From assembly GCF_014899185.1 (NCBI RefSeq), contig NZ_CP045201.1:2278501-2342500 (forward strand): DNA of 64,000 nt. Reading direction: 5' to 3'. Below, piece by piece: positions 1-8,116 of this stretch (positions are counted from its first letter, which is position 1; every line of letters begins with the position of its first letter). The position numbers and the translations under genes are program-made. The stretch is from Pseudooceanicola spongiae. GTDB taxonomy: Bacteria; Pseudomonadota; Alphaproteobacteria; Rhodobacterales; Rhodobacteraceae. A model generated the notes under the pieces. That model saw only the letters and a list, made by a program, of their open reading frames with translations, made no database searches and was not told the DNA's origin.

Positions 1-627
1 CGAGGTTTCTTCGCGTGCGGCGTCTTCGTTCAGCGCCATGCGGGCGCGCATCGCGCTATGCACAAGGCGAGACCGGACGCCGCCCCGGCCCTGCACCATG
101 GCAATGGCAGTGGCAGCTTCGCCCTGTTCCCAGGCCTCGACGGCCTTGCGGGAGGTGCGGCGCGACCATGCCCCGGCGAGGACGAGGCGCCAGATTTTCC
201 ACAGGATCAGTGCGACGGTGACGACCGACAGGGCGGCAATCGCCCAGATCGCGGGGCCGCCGTCGACCAGGAATTTGACCGAGCTGTCAACGGAATCGCT
301 GAGGATCGCAGTGACGCTGCGCGGCTCTTGCGGGGTGATCTCCGGCAGAGGGGCGAGGTCGACATCGGGGGTGGTGTCTGCGGAAAGGGCCTCAGCAGGG
401 GCGGCCTCGGTGGGGATCGTGACCTCAGGCGCGCTGGTGGGCGCAGGGGCCTGGGTGACGCCGGGCAGGGTCGGTGCCGCGTCCGCCTGAGCGCCCGAAA
501 GCGCCATCGGCTGCATGGTGTCGCCAACGCTGGGGGCCGCGTCGGGCGTGGCTTCGGTTTGGCCAAAGGCGGCCCCGGCGGCAATCAAAAGCGCCACCCC
601 TGCAAGTGCCAGACGCTGCCTGACCAT
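1..627 (-). CDS. exbB: ExbB/MotA/TolQ-family proton channel, N-terminal part (cut by window edge)
   Basis: The frame is open from an ATG at 627 to the left edge, giving 209 codons with the C-terminus missing. It starts with a signal-like hydrophobic stretch (residues 1-20, ending in AAFGQT), then about 100 residues rich in Ala, Pro and Thr, then a membrane helix at roughly 125-150 followed by a basic segment (KIWRLVLAG...RRTSRKAVEAWEQG) typical of the first helix and cytoplasmic region of ExbB/TolQ. AAGGAG lies 7 bases before the ATG. ExbB works with ExbD and TonB in the inner membrane to energise outer-membrane siderophore receptors, which fits the siderophore transporter next door. The long periplasmic N-terminal extension is as in longer ExbB forms. 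The channel helices 2 and 3 are beyond the window, so TolQ remains possible. Confidence 0.72.
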   Translation of the reverse strand, partial: MVRQRLALAGVALLIAAGAAFGQTEATPDAAPSVGDTMQPMALSGAQADAAPTLPGVTQAPAPTSAPEVTIPTEAAPAEALSADTTPDVDLAPLPEITPQEPRSVTAILSDSVDSSVKFLVDGGPAIWAIAALSVVTVALILWKIWRLVLAGAWSRRTSRKAVEAWEQGEAATAIAMVQGRGGVRSRLVHSAMRARMALNEDAAREETS

Positions 628-924
628 GTTGATCTCCTTTTCAAGGAACGGTGCCGGTTGCGGCGCGTCGTCCCGTAGGCCTGGGCCCATCCTGGGTGCC
701 TTGGTCGCACCGACAGGGGCAGACCGAGTACCGGTTCATCCCACCACGCAGCACAACCCGCTTTGCCCGATGATTTTCTGGATTGCTGGCAGAACACAAA
801 GGGGGGTGCGAGGGAAAATCGACTGAACCCGGTGACGGTCGCTGGCTTTAGCGTGGGATTAAGATAACTGAGTAATACAGTCAACTATATTCCCGCGATC
901 CGCACCGCTCTCGCTCTGCCCGGC
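628..924. other. Intergenic region between siderophore ATPase and exbB
   Basis: No gene is supported here. The segment has a markedly AT-rich core at about 850-895 in otherwise GC-rich DNA, which holds the putative exbB promoter and iron box. No convincing terminator is seen after the ATPase gene that ends at 925. Confidence 0.5.
869..883. promoter_or_regulatory. Candidate iron-responsive operator (TGA-N9-TCA) upstream of exbB
   Basis: TGA at 869-871 and TCA at 881-883 are separated by exactly nine bases. This is the core of the iron-responsive (IRO / Iron-Rhodo) box known for RirA- and IscR-type iron regulation in alphaproteobacteria. On the minus strand the box overlaps a TTGACT (884 to 879) that could be the -35 element for exbB, with a weak TAATCC 17 bases further on. 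The position would suit iron-dependent repression. The core is only six fixed bases, so chance is not excluded. Confidence 0.4.
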
Positions 925-1677
925 CTAGACCATGACGAAGGGGCGACCGTCGATGTGCGAAATCTCGGCATCGGTGCCGAAAACATCGCGCAGCAGGCTG
1001 TTGGAGACGACCTCGGCCGGGGTGCCTAGGGCGGCGATTCTCCCTTGCTTCAGGGCGACGATGCGGTCGGCGAAGGCCGCGGCATAGTTGATGTCGTGCA
1101 GCACGATGAGGATGGTCTTGCCGTCATTGTCCGCCATCTCGCGCAGCAGGCGCATCAGGCCGCGGGCACCCGCGATGTCGAGGTTATTGAGCGGCTCGTC
1201 CAGCAACAGGTAGTCGGTGTCCTGCGCGAAGGCCATGGCGACGAAGGCGCGCTGCCGCTGGCCGCCCGAGACCTCATCCAAGAAGCGATCCCCGATCTCC
1301 AGCAGCTCGAACCGGGCGAGCGCGGCTTCGATCAGCGCGTCATCGGCCGCGGTCGGGCGGCCCCGGTGCCAGGGGTAGCGGCCAAAGCTGACCAGCTCGC
1401 GCACCCGCAGGCGGGCGGAGACATGGGTGCTTTGCGCCATGATCGCCAGCACCTTGGCGAGGTCGCGATCCGCGCAGGCGCCGATCTTGAGGGTGTCGAC
1501 CGTGATCTCGCCCTGTTTCAGCGGGGTCAGGCGGGCGATGAGGGAGAGCAGCGTGCTCTTGCCCGCGCCGTTCGGGCCGATCAGAGCGGTGATGCCGCCC
1601 TTGGGCAATTCGAGCGAGATGTCGTGCAGGATCTGCGTCCCGCCGATGAAATGATTGACGCCAGAGAGACGGATCAT
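925..1677 (-). CDS. Siderophore ABC transporter ATP-binding protein (YclP/FatE type)
   Basis: 250 aa, the normal size for FecE/FhuC-family ATPases. Walker A GPNGAGKS is at about residues 34-41, the signature VSGGQRQR near 137, Walker B DYLLLDEP just after, and the switch histidine in VLHDINYAA. It hydrolyses ATP on the cytoplasmic side to drive import of an iron-siderophore complex through the two permeases encoded upstream. Its ATG overlaps the stop of the preceding permease by 4 bases (ATGA at 1674-1677), so translation is probably coupled. The closest families are YclP, CeuD and FatE (catecholate or mixed siderophores). The exact ligand cannot be read from the sequence. Confidence 0.88.
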   Translation of the reverse strand: MIRLSGVNHFIGGTQILHDISLELPKGGITALIGPNGAGKSTLLSLIARLTPLKQGEITVDTLKIGACADRDLAKVLAIMAQSTHVSARLRVRELVSFGRYPWHRGRPTAADDALIEAALARFELLEIGDRFLDEVSGGQRQRAFVAMAFAQDTDYLLLDEPLNNLDIAGARGLMRLLREMADNDGKTILIVLHDINYAAAFADRIVALKQGRIAALGTPAEVVSNSLLRDVFGTDAEISHIDGRPFVMV

Positions 1678-2630
1678 GCGCGTTTCCTTTTCACCAGAAG
1701 GACGAGGAAGAGAATGCCGCCGATCAGCTCGATCACGACCGTGAGGGGGGTGGTGAGGTCGAGCAGACGCTCCATCACCGTCTGGCCGCCGACGAGGATG
1801 ATGCAGCCGGTCAGCGCAGCAGAGGGCAGCAGGATGCGGTGGCGTTCGCTGGGCGTTATGACATGGGCCAGCGCCGTGACGATCAGCCCGAAGAACGAGC
1901 CTCCGCCCCCCGACATCGGCCCGACCAGCGCCGTCGAGGCGGCGACGAGGATGCAGATCAGCACCAGCGCCTGCGCCTGTCCGCGCTTTGGGTTCTCGCC
2001 AAGGCCGGTCGCGGTGGCGTCACCGAGGGCAAGCACGTCGAGACGGGTGCGCATGCGCCAGGCGAGTGCGAGGGCGGGCAGAGTGACGAGGGCCGAGAGC
2101 AGCAGCAGCGAGGGTTCCACCTGAGTGAAGCGGGCGAAGGAGACCGATTGCACCATCTGGAATTCGGCCGGGTCGATCATGCGCTGCAGGAATTCGGTGA
2201 CCGAGCGCAGCAGGATGCCGAGGATCAGGCCCGTCAGCACCAGCCGCATGATGTCGCCGCGTGCGCCCTTTTGCAGCAGGCCGAACAGCAGCATCCCCAG
2301 CGCCGTCATGCCCGCGACGTTCATCGCGAACAGCAGCGCGGCGGGCAGGCTGGCATAGCCGACGCCGCCCAGCACATGCACCAGCAGCGTCAGCACCATG
2401 ACGTAGAGCGCGTCAAACCCCATGACCGAGGGCGTCAGGATGCGGTTCGCAGTGATGGTCTGGAACAGCACCGTCGCCACCGACAGGCCGACGCCGACCA
2501 GCAACATCGAAGCCAGCTTGGTGGCGCGATAGGGCAGCAGGAAGCTCCACGCGCCCTCGGCCCCGAGGCCGATGTAGATGGCGCAGGCGATCAGCAGCAG
2601 GGTTGAGAGCAGGATCAGACGTTTAGCCAC
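1674..2630 (-). CDS. Siderophore ABC transporter permease, second subunit (FecCD family)
   Basis: 318 aa hydrophobic protein with the 8-10 membrane helices of the FecCD/BtuC family and the conserved region SGGGGSFFGLIVTALAHVI before the coupling helix. It resembles the second permease of YclNO, CeuBC and FatCD systems. It overlaps the upstream permease by 8 bases and the downstream ATPase by 4, so this is a tight operon. It forms a heterodimeric inner-membrane channel with the product of 2623-3579. Confidence 0.87.
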   Translation of the reverse strand: MAKRLILLSTLLLIACAIYIGLGAEGAWSFLLPYRATKLASMLLVGVGLSVATVLFQTITANRILTPSVMGFDALYVMVLTLLVHVLGGVGYASLPAALLFAMNVAGMTALGMLLFGLLQKGARGDIMRLVLTGLILGILLRSVTEFLQRMIDPAEFQMVQSVSFARFTQVEPSLLLLSALVTLPALALAWRMRTRLDVLALGDATATGLGENPKRGQAQALVLICILVAASTALVGPMSGGGGSFFGLIVTALAHVITPSERHRILLPSAALTGCIILVGGQTVMERLLDLTTPLTVVIELIGGILFLVLLVKRKRA

Positions 2631-3579
2631 GGCGCGGCTCGGAATAGAGCAGCGCGAGGAAGACGACCGCGCCCGCGATGCCGACCAGCGAGGCGACGGG
2701 GATCTCGAAGGGCGCGCGCAGCACGCGGCCCAGCATGTCGCCCACCAGCACGAGGCCCGCGCCCGACAGGGCCGCCACGGGCAGCGCGCGGCGCAGGTTG
2801 TCGCCCATGCGGCGCGCGATGATATTGGGGATGACGAGCCCGACGAAAGGGATCGCGCCGAGGGTGACGACGACCATCGCCGTGGTGACCGAGATCGCCG
2901 CCAGCCCCAGCCCCGAGACCAGCGCGACGTTCAGCCCGAGGCCCTTTGCCGCGTCCTGCCCGAGGCTGAGGACGGTGATGCGATCGGCGATCAGCCATGT
3001 GACTCCGGCAGCCGCCGCAGCGCCCCAGAGCAGCTCGTACCGGCCTTGCAGCACGCCGGAGAGCTCGCCCGTCAGCCAGCTGCCGAGGAACTGCATCATG
3101 TCGCCCTGATAGGCAAAGAAGGTGACAACTGCGCCGATGACGCCGCCGTAGACCAGCGCCACAAGCGGCACCAGCAGCGGCTGGGTCGGCGGCAGTGGGC
3201 GGATCAGCAGCAACAGGCCCGCGCTGCCGATCAGCGTGGTCAGGGCCGAGATGCCCATCTTGGCCCAGATCGCCGAGGCGGGGAAAAACACCGAGGCAAT
3301 GAGGATGCCGAGCGCCGCGCTCTGCCCTGCCCCCGCCGTCATCGGCTCGACAAAGCGGTTGCGGGCGAGGATCTGCATGATCTGGCCAGTCACCGCCAGC
3401 GCGGCCCCGGCCAGAAGGGCTGCGAGGGTGCGCGGCAGGCGGCTGACGATCAGCACCTGCTGGCTGGCAGGGTCAGTCAGAAAGCCCGACAGCGACACCG
3501 GCACCGCGCCGATGAACAGCGAGGTGATGGCCAGTGCCGCAAGCAGGACGAGGGCGAGGCTCCAGCGGAGCGGTGTCAG
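2623..3579 (-). CDS. Siderophore ABC transporter permease, first subunit (FecCD family), probable CTG start
   Basis: FecCD-family permease with the motif TLGAIPFVGLVIPNII near the C-terminal third. No ATG, GTG or TTG lies in frame between the GTG at 3504 and the upstream in-frame stop at 3613-3615. Starting at that GTG would delete the first membrane helix (WSLALVLLAALAITSLFIG, encoded at about 3508-3564) and has no ribosome-binding site. A CTG at 3577-3579 has GGAGG seven bases upstream, forms a 4-base CTGA overlap with the stop of the binding-protein gene, and yields 318 aa, the same length as the partner permease. I therefore place the start at the CTG. A sequencing error converting ATG or GTG is the alternative. 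Confidence 0.8.
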   Translation of the reverse strand: MTPLRWSLALVLLAALAITSLFIGAVPVSLSGFLTDPASQQVLIVSRLPRTLAALLAGAALAVTGQIMQILARNRFVEPMTAGAGQSAALGILIASVFFPASAIWAKMGISALTTLIGSAGLLLLIRPLPPTQPLLVPLVALVYGGVIGAVVTFFAYQGDMMQFLGSWLTGELSGVLQGRYELLWGAAAAAGVTWLIADRITVLSLGQDAAKGLGLNVALVSGLGLAAISVTTAMVVVTLGAIPFVGLVIPNIIARRMGDNLRRALPVAALSGAGLVLVGDMLGRVLRAPFEIPVASLVGIAGAVVFLALLYSEPRRG

Positions 3580-4514
3580 GGCTTTGCCTCCGCCTGCGGG
3601 GTGTTCAGCGCCTCAGTGATCTGATCCAGCGTGCGCATCAGCGAGCGGATACCCCCGGCGGCGACATAGGCCTCGGCTGTCGACAGATAGATGACACGGC
3701 CGGATTTCCACGCCTCGGTATCGGCGACAAGCGGGTTGTTCAGCGTCGCGGCGGCGTTTTGCGCACCGTCACTGACGGTGGTGCCGCGGTCGATCACCAG
3801 CAGCGTGTCGGGGTTGGCCTGCGCGATGTACTCAAAGGACACCGGCTCGCCATGGTTGGAGGTCTGGATGCCTTCCACCGCCTCGGGCCAGTCGAGGCGC
3901 GTGTGCATCCAGCCAAAGCGGCTGGCAGCGCCGTAGGCCGAGACCTTGGGGCCGTTGGTCAGGATGATCATAGCGCGGCCGCCATGGGCGGCGACGGCAG
4001 CTTTGGCCGCGGCGGTCTTGCTGTCGAGCTGGTCTTTCAGGGCCGCAGCCTCCGCCTGTTTGCCGAACAGCGCGCCATAGGCGTCGAGGCGCGCGATGCC
4101 GTCACCAATCGCATCCGGACCGATGGTCATGTCGACCACGGGGGCAAGGCGCGAGAGCATCTGTGCCTGCGCGACGGCGCGCCCGCCGACGATGATCAGA
4201 TCCGGGCGCAGCATCGCCATCTTTTCGAAATCAGCGTCGAACATGGTGCCGACGACGGTCGCGCCCTTCGTCTCGCCGCTCAGCACATCAAGGTAGAGCG
4301 GCGTGACGATGCCGACGGGGATCACGCCCAGTGCCGTCAGCGTGTCGATGGCGGCGATATCCAGCGCGGCGATCTTGGTCGGCACGCCCGACAGATCAAC
4401 CGGGCCGGTCGCGGTTTGCAGGGTCACGGGGTCGGCCATGGCCAGCCCGGCGCTGAACGAGAGCGCGAACAGGGCAGCGGCGGCGGCTTTCAGAGGGGCG
4501 GAAATCAGGGGCAT
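3576..4514 (-). CDS. Siderophore ABC transporter substrate-binding protein (YclQ/FatB/CeuE type)
   Basis: 312 aa. A signal peptide (residues 1-27, cleavage after GLAMA) with no lipobox cysteine indicates a soluble periplasmic protein. The class III binding-protein fold is indicated by MFDADFEKMAMLRPDLIIVGG and by the YclQ/CeuE-type segment LTNGPKVSAYGAASRFGWMH, followed by an NHGEPVSFEYIA segment. Homologues bind catecholate siderophores such as petrobactin or enterobactin breakdown products. It is first in the operon and is followed by two permeases and the ATPase. A weak TTGACC promoter-like element lies about 75 bases upstream (plus-strand 4586-4591). No TGA-N9-TCA iron box was found in front of it. 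Confidence 0.86.
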   Translation of the reverse strand: MPLISAPLKAAAAALFALSFSAGLAMADPVTLQTATGPVDLSGVPTKIAALDIAAIDTLTALGVIPVGIVTPLYLDVLSGETKGATVVGTMFDADFEKMAMLRPDLIIVGGRAVAQAQMLSRLAPVVDMTIGPDAIGDGIARLDAYGALFGKQAEAAALKDQLDSKTAAAKAAVAAHGGRAMIILTNGPKVSAYGAASRFGWMHTRLDWPEAVEGIQTSNHGEPVSFEYIAQANPDTLLVIDRGTTVSDGAQNAAATLNNPLVADTEAWKSGRVIYLSTAEAYVAAGGIRSLMRTLDQITEALNTPQAEAKP

Positions 4515-4645
4515 GGCTCTCTCCGATGGCGCGGCGCCGGGGGGCGGGCGCAGTCAGCATCGGGGCTACCGCGTCGCAAATGAAGGGTCAAGCGCATACC
4601 CAACAGAAACGATCAGAGATCAAGGAGGGGTGATCCGTGCGGGCC

Positions 4646-5296
4646 CTATTTCGTGTCGCTGCGGGTGACGATGTGGTCCTGATAGACCCCGGCGAGGCAA
4701 TTCAGCAGGCCGCTGGTATTATTAACGGCGAACTTTTTCAGCAGCTTGGCGCGATACACCTCGACCGTGCGGTGAGAAATATCGAGCTTCAGCGCGATTT
4801 CCTTGCTGGTCAGGCCGTCGGCGAGCAGCGAGATGATCTCTCGCTCGCGGCGGGTCAGGGGGATGTAGGGGCGGATCTGGCTGAGGTCGGCAAAGCTCCA
4901 GACGGCGCGACCCAGCGGGGCATCGGGGGTGAAGGAATGGCCGCGCACCCGGCACCAGAACAGCGTGCCGTCGCGGCGCGCCATGATGCGTTCATCCCAG
5001 TAGGTGTTGGTTTCGCGCAATTGCGCGACCCCGCGGTCGCGCACGTTGGAGAACTCGGCATGGCTGGGATAGAGGCGGGCGAACAGCTGGTCGCGCAGAT
5101 CGTCGGGGCGATAGCCGAACATGGCGGCGAAGGCGAAGTTGCAGTCGCGGATCACCCGGTTTTCGGTGACGACAAGGCCGATGGGCGCATGGGCATAGGC
5201 CAGCGCCGCGAAATCGCCTGTCTCGAAGCAGGTGGAGATGTCTTCGCCGGTCTCCGGCGCGCTACGTATTTTCACGATCTTGCCCAGACTGCCCAT
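4646..5296 (-). CDS. PAS domain / LuxR-type HTH transcriptional regulator
   Basis: About 216 aa. A PAS sensor domain covers roughly residues 25-140 (HAPIGLVVTENRVIRDCNFAF, then a MARRDGTLFWCRVRG-type PAS end), followed by a LuxR/FixJ helix-turn-helix (LTRREREIISLLADGLTSKEI, about 150-205). There is no receiver domain, so it probably senses a ligand, redox state or partner directly. It is divergent from the transporter operon starting at 5378 and is its likely regulator. I chose the ATG at 5296; the frame stays open to 5479, but that would overlap the transporter gene. The ribosome-binding site is weak and the start is uncertain by a few codons. Confidence 0.75.
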   Translation of the reverse strand: MGSLGKIVKIRSAPETGEDISTCFETGDFAALAYAHAPIGLVVTENRVIRDCNFAFAAMFGYRPDDLRDQLFARLYPSHAEFSNVRDRGVAQLRETNTYWDERIMARRDGTLFWCRVRGHSFTPDAPLGRAVWSFADLSQIRPYIPLTRREREIISLLADGLTSKEIALKLDISHRTVEVYRAKLLKKFAVNNTSGLLNCLAGVYQDHIVTRSDTK

Positions 5297-5377
5297 GCGG
5301 TGGACTCTAGGGGCATACGGTAGAGCACGCGAGCGCGACCCGCAACGCGCGTCCTCTGCGTTATCTGGGAGGATAAT

Positions 5378-6580
5378 ATGAGACATTTGAGACAGGTGAT
5401 GGGCGTGGCCCTTGCCACGATGACCCTTGCCACCGGCGCTGTCGCGCAGGAGGACCCGATCAAGATCGCACTGGTTCACGGGCTGTCAGGCTCCAGTCTG
5501 GAGGCCTATTCCAAGCAGACCCAGACCGGCTTCGAGATGGGGATCGAATACGCCACGGGCGGCACCAACATCGTCAAGGGCCACCCGATCGAGCTGATCG
5601 TCAAGGACACGCAGTTCAAGCCCGACGTGGCCCGCGCTGTTCTGGCCGAGGCTTATGGCGATGACGAGGTGCTGCTGGCGGTGGGGGCGACCTCCTCTGG
5701 TGTGACCAAGGGGATGCTGCCGATTGCGGCGGAATACGAAAAGCTGCTGATCGTCGAGCCTGCCGTGGCCGACAGCCTGACCGGGCCGGACAGCAACCGC
5801 TATGTTTTCAAGACCTCGCGCAACTCGTCGATGGACATGCAGGCACAGGCGATTGCCCTGAAGCCCGACGAGACCCTGTTCGTTGCCACCTTGGCCGAGG
5901 ATTACGCCTTTGGCCGTGACGGTATCGCCGCCTTCAAGAGCGCGCTGGAGGGCACGGGCGCCACGCTGGTGGATGAGGAATACGTGCCCCAGGGCACCGC
6001 CGATTTCACCGCCGCAACCGAGCGGATGTTCAATGCGCTGAAGGACAAGGACGGCCGCAAGGTGATCCTCGTCTACGTCGCGGGTGTCGGGGATGCACCG
6101 GGCAAAATCCAGGCGATGGACCCGGGCCGCTATGGCATCGACATTTCGATGGGGGGGAACATCCTGCCGGTGCTGCCGACCTACAAGCGGTTTCCCGGCA
6201 TGGAGGGCGCAGTCTATTATTACTACGAGGCCTACGACAACCCGATCAACACCTGGCTGGTCGAGGAGCATATGAAGCGCTTCGAATCGCCGCCCGATTT
6301 CTTTACAGCCGGTGGCATGGCGGCGGCCCTGGCCGTGGTCAAGGCGATCGAGACCGCCGACAGTCTTGAGACCGAAGACCTGATCGCCGCGATGGAGGGC
6401 ATGTCCTGGGACACCCCCAAGGGCGAGATGACCTTCCGCCCCGAGGACCATCAGGCGCTGCAGAGCATGGTGCACTTCAAGATCCGCGTCGATGACACCG
6501 TCGACTGGGCGATCCCCGATCTGGTGCGCATCATCGAGCCCGCCGAGATGGACATCCCCATCGGTCGCACCAACGACTGA
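5378..6580 (+). CDS. Branched-chain-amino-acid-type ABC transporter substrate-binding protein
   Basis: 400 aa, normal for the LivK/Peripla_BP_6 family. A signal peptide covers residues 1-23 (cut after GAVAQ). Mature features include IKIALVHGLSGSSLEAYSKQ near the N-terminus and LFVATLAEDYAFGRDG midway. GGAGG five bases before the ATG supports the start. It delivers a substrate to the LivGFHM-type complex encoded downstream. The Peripla_BP_6 family binds amino acids, amides, urea or aromatic acids, and no residue pattern here fixes the ligand. The adjacent hydrolase suggests an ester or amide substrate (inference). Confidence 0.85.
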   Translation: MRHLRQVMGVALATMTLATGAVAQEDPIKIALVHGLSGSSLEAYSKQTQTGFEMGIEYATGGTNIVKGHPIELIVKDTQFKPDVARAVLAEAYGDDEVLLAVGATSSGVTKGMLPIAAEYEKLLIVEPAVADSLTGPDSNRYVFKTSRNSSMDMQAQAIALKPDETLFVATLAEDYAFGRDGIAAFKSALEGTGATLVDEEYVPQGTADFTAATERMFNALKDKDGRKVILVYVAGVGDAPGKIQAMDPGRYGIDISMGGNILPVLPTYKRFPGMEGAVYYYYEAYDNPINTWLVEEHMKRFESPPDFFTAGGMAAALAVVKAIETADSLETEDLIAAMEGMSWDTPKGEMTFRPEDHQALQSMVHFKIRVDDTVDWAIPDLVRIIEPAEMDIPIGRTND

Positions 6581-6586
6581 TGCCCC

Positions 6587-6615
6587 TGCCCCGGCTTTGC
6601 GATCCGGCCGGGGCA
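6587..6615 (+). promoter_or_regulatory. Intercistronic stem-loop between binding-protein and ATPase genes
   Basis: A perfect 9-bp stem (TGCCCCGGC at 587-595 with GCCGGGGCA at 607-615, prefix 6) with an 11-base loop lies directly after the binding-protein stop codon. It is followed by CCCTTT rather than a long T-run, so it is more likely a transcript-stabilising or partial-termination element, which would keep the binding protein more abundant than the membrane parts. Confidence 0.55.
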
Positions 6616-6640
6616 CCCTTTGCATAGAATTCAGGGCACC

Positions 6641-7405
6641 ATGACCCAACCTAGCCTGATCACGCGCGATCTGACGATCCGCTTCGGTGGCCATGTGGCC
6701 GTCAACGCTGTCTCCTGCGCCTTTCACCCCGGAGAGCTGACGGTCATCGTCGGCCCCAATGGGGCGGGCAAGACGACCTATTTCAACCTCATCTCGGGCC
6801 AGCTGACGGCCAGCTCCGGTCAGGTCATCAAGGACGGGGTCGAGCTGACGAAGATGGCGCCCTCGGGGCGCGCGCACCACGGGATTGGCCGGGCGTTTCA
6901 GCTGACCAACCTGTTTCCCGCGCTGTCGGTGCTGGAGAATATCCGTCTTGCCGTGCAGGCCCGCGCCGGGATGGGCTGGCGTCTGCTGCGCCCTGTCAGC
7001 CACTTTCGCGCCCTGACCGAAAAGGCCGAGCACTACCTTGAGGCGACGCGCCTGACCGCGCGCGCCCACCAGCCAGCCGCCCTGCTGCCGCATGGCGATC
7101 AGCGCAAGCTGGAGGTGGCGCTGCTGATGGCGATGGAGCCCGATATCTACATGTTCGATGAACCGACCGCAGGCATGAGTCTGGACCACGCCCCCGAGGT
7201 GTTGGAGCTGATCGCGGGCCTCAAGCGCGACACCTCGAAAACCGTGCTGCTGGTCGAGCACAAGATGGAGGTGGTGCGCGCGCTGGCTGACCGGATCATC
7301 GTTTTGCACAACGGCGAGCTGCTCGCCTCTGGCGATCCGGCCGAGGTGATGGCCAGCCAGCTGGTGCGTGATGTCTACCTCGGCAAATCCGAGGATGCGG
7401 CATGA
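6641..7405 (+). CDS. livG: LivG-type ABC transporter ATP-binding protein
   Basis: 254 aa from the ATG at 6641. An in-frame TTG at 6620 is less likely because it abuts the hairpin. Walker A GPNGAGKT is at about residues 36-43 and Walker B IYMFDEPTAGMS near 170. The usual LSGG signature is replaced by LLPHGDQRKLEVA, as is usual in LivG. The characteristic GRAFQLTNLFPALSVLENIRLA segment is present. It pairs with LivF, whose gene overlaps it by 4 bases. Confidence 0.86.
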   Translation: MTQPSLITRDLTIRFGGHVAVNAVSCAFHPGELTVIVGPNGAGKTTYFNLISGQLTASSGQVIKDGVELTKMAPSGRAHHGIGRAFQLTNLFPALSVLENIRLAVQARAGMGWRLLRPVSHFRALTEKAEHYLEATRLTARAHQPAALLPHGDQRKLEVALLMAMEPDIYMFDEPTAGMSLDHAPEVLELIAGLKRDTSKTVLLVEHKMEVVRALADRIIVLHNGELLASGDPAEVMASQLVRDVYLGKSEDAA

Positions 7406-8106
7406 GCGTGCTGAGCCTGCGCGGCCTGCGCACCAATATCGGCCAATACGCCGTGCTGCATGACGTCAGCATCGAGGTGCCCGAGGGCGGGGTCTTCGTG
7501 CTGCTGGGGCGCAATGGCGCGGGCAAGACGACGACGCTGCGCTCGATCATGGGGCTATGGGCGCCCTCGCCCGGGTCGGTGTTCTTTCGGGGGCGCGATA
7601 TTTCGGGGATGCACACGGCGGATATCGCCCGGCTGGGCCTCGCCTTCGTGCCCGAGAACATGGGCATCTTCGGCGGCCTGACGGTGGCCGAGAACATGGT
7701 GCTGGCCACGCGCAATGGCCAGTTCGACAAGGGGCGGCTGGGTTATGTGCAGACGCTGTTTCCGGCGCTGAAAAAGTTCTGGGACGCGCGCGCAGGCAGC
7801 CTCTCGGGCGGGCAGAAGCAGATGCTGGCCGTCGCCCGCGCCATTATCGAACCGCGTGAGCTGATTTTGGTGGATGAGCCGACCAAGGGGCTGGCCCCGG
7901 CGATTGTCGATGCCATGGCCGATGCCTTTGCCGAGATCGGGCAGAGCACGACGATCCTGTTGGTCGAGCAGAACTTTCAGTTCGCCAGGCGGCTGGGGCG
8001 CGACATGGCGGTGATCGAGGACGGGCGGATCGTCCATGCGGGCAGCATGGCCGATTTCGCGGCGGATGCAGAGTTGCAGGGCCAGTTGCTGGGCCTGTCG
8101 GCATGA
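7402..8106 (+). CDS. livF: LivF-type ABC transporter ATP-binding protein
   Basis: 234 aa, typical of LivF. Walker A GRNGAGKT is at about 36-43, the signature LSGGQKQMLAVARA near 132, Walker B LILVDEPTKGLAP and the switch region LLVEQNFQFA. It starts at an ATGA overlap with livG (7402-7405), implying coupled translation. It is the second nucleotide-binding subunit of the transporter. Confidence 0.87.
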   Translation: MSVLSLRGLRTNIGQYAVLHDVSIEVPEGGVFVLLGRNGAGKTTTLRSIMGLWAPSPGSVFFRGRDISGMHTADIARLGLAFVPENMGIFGGLTVAENMVLATRNGQFDKGRLGYVQTLFPALKKFWDARAGSLSGGQKQMLAVARAIIEPRELILVDEPTKGLAPAIVDAMADAFAEIGQSTTILLVEQNFQFARRLGRDMAVIEDGRIVHAGSMADFAADAELQGQLLGLSA

Positions 8107-8116
8107 GGGTGTCGGC

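Noticed and set aside
3502..3504. GTG start for the first siderophore permease
   Set aside because: It removes the first membrane helix and has no ribosome-binding site, whereas the CTG at 3579 has both an ideal site and a coupled overlap.
4515..4645. Iron-responsive box before the siderophore binding-protein gene
   Set aside because: TGA and TCA triplets occur, but none with nine-base spacing on either strand.
5297..5479. Longer N-terminus for the PAS-LuxR regulator
   Set aside because: It would overlap the divergent transporter gene by 100 bases, has no good ribosome-binding site and reads as non-protein sequence.
5486..7309. A 607-codon open frame on the minus strand opposite the Liv binding-protein and ATPase genes
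   Set aside because: Composition is antisense-like, while the plus-strand genes have Walker motifs and a signal peptide.
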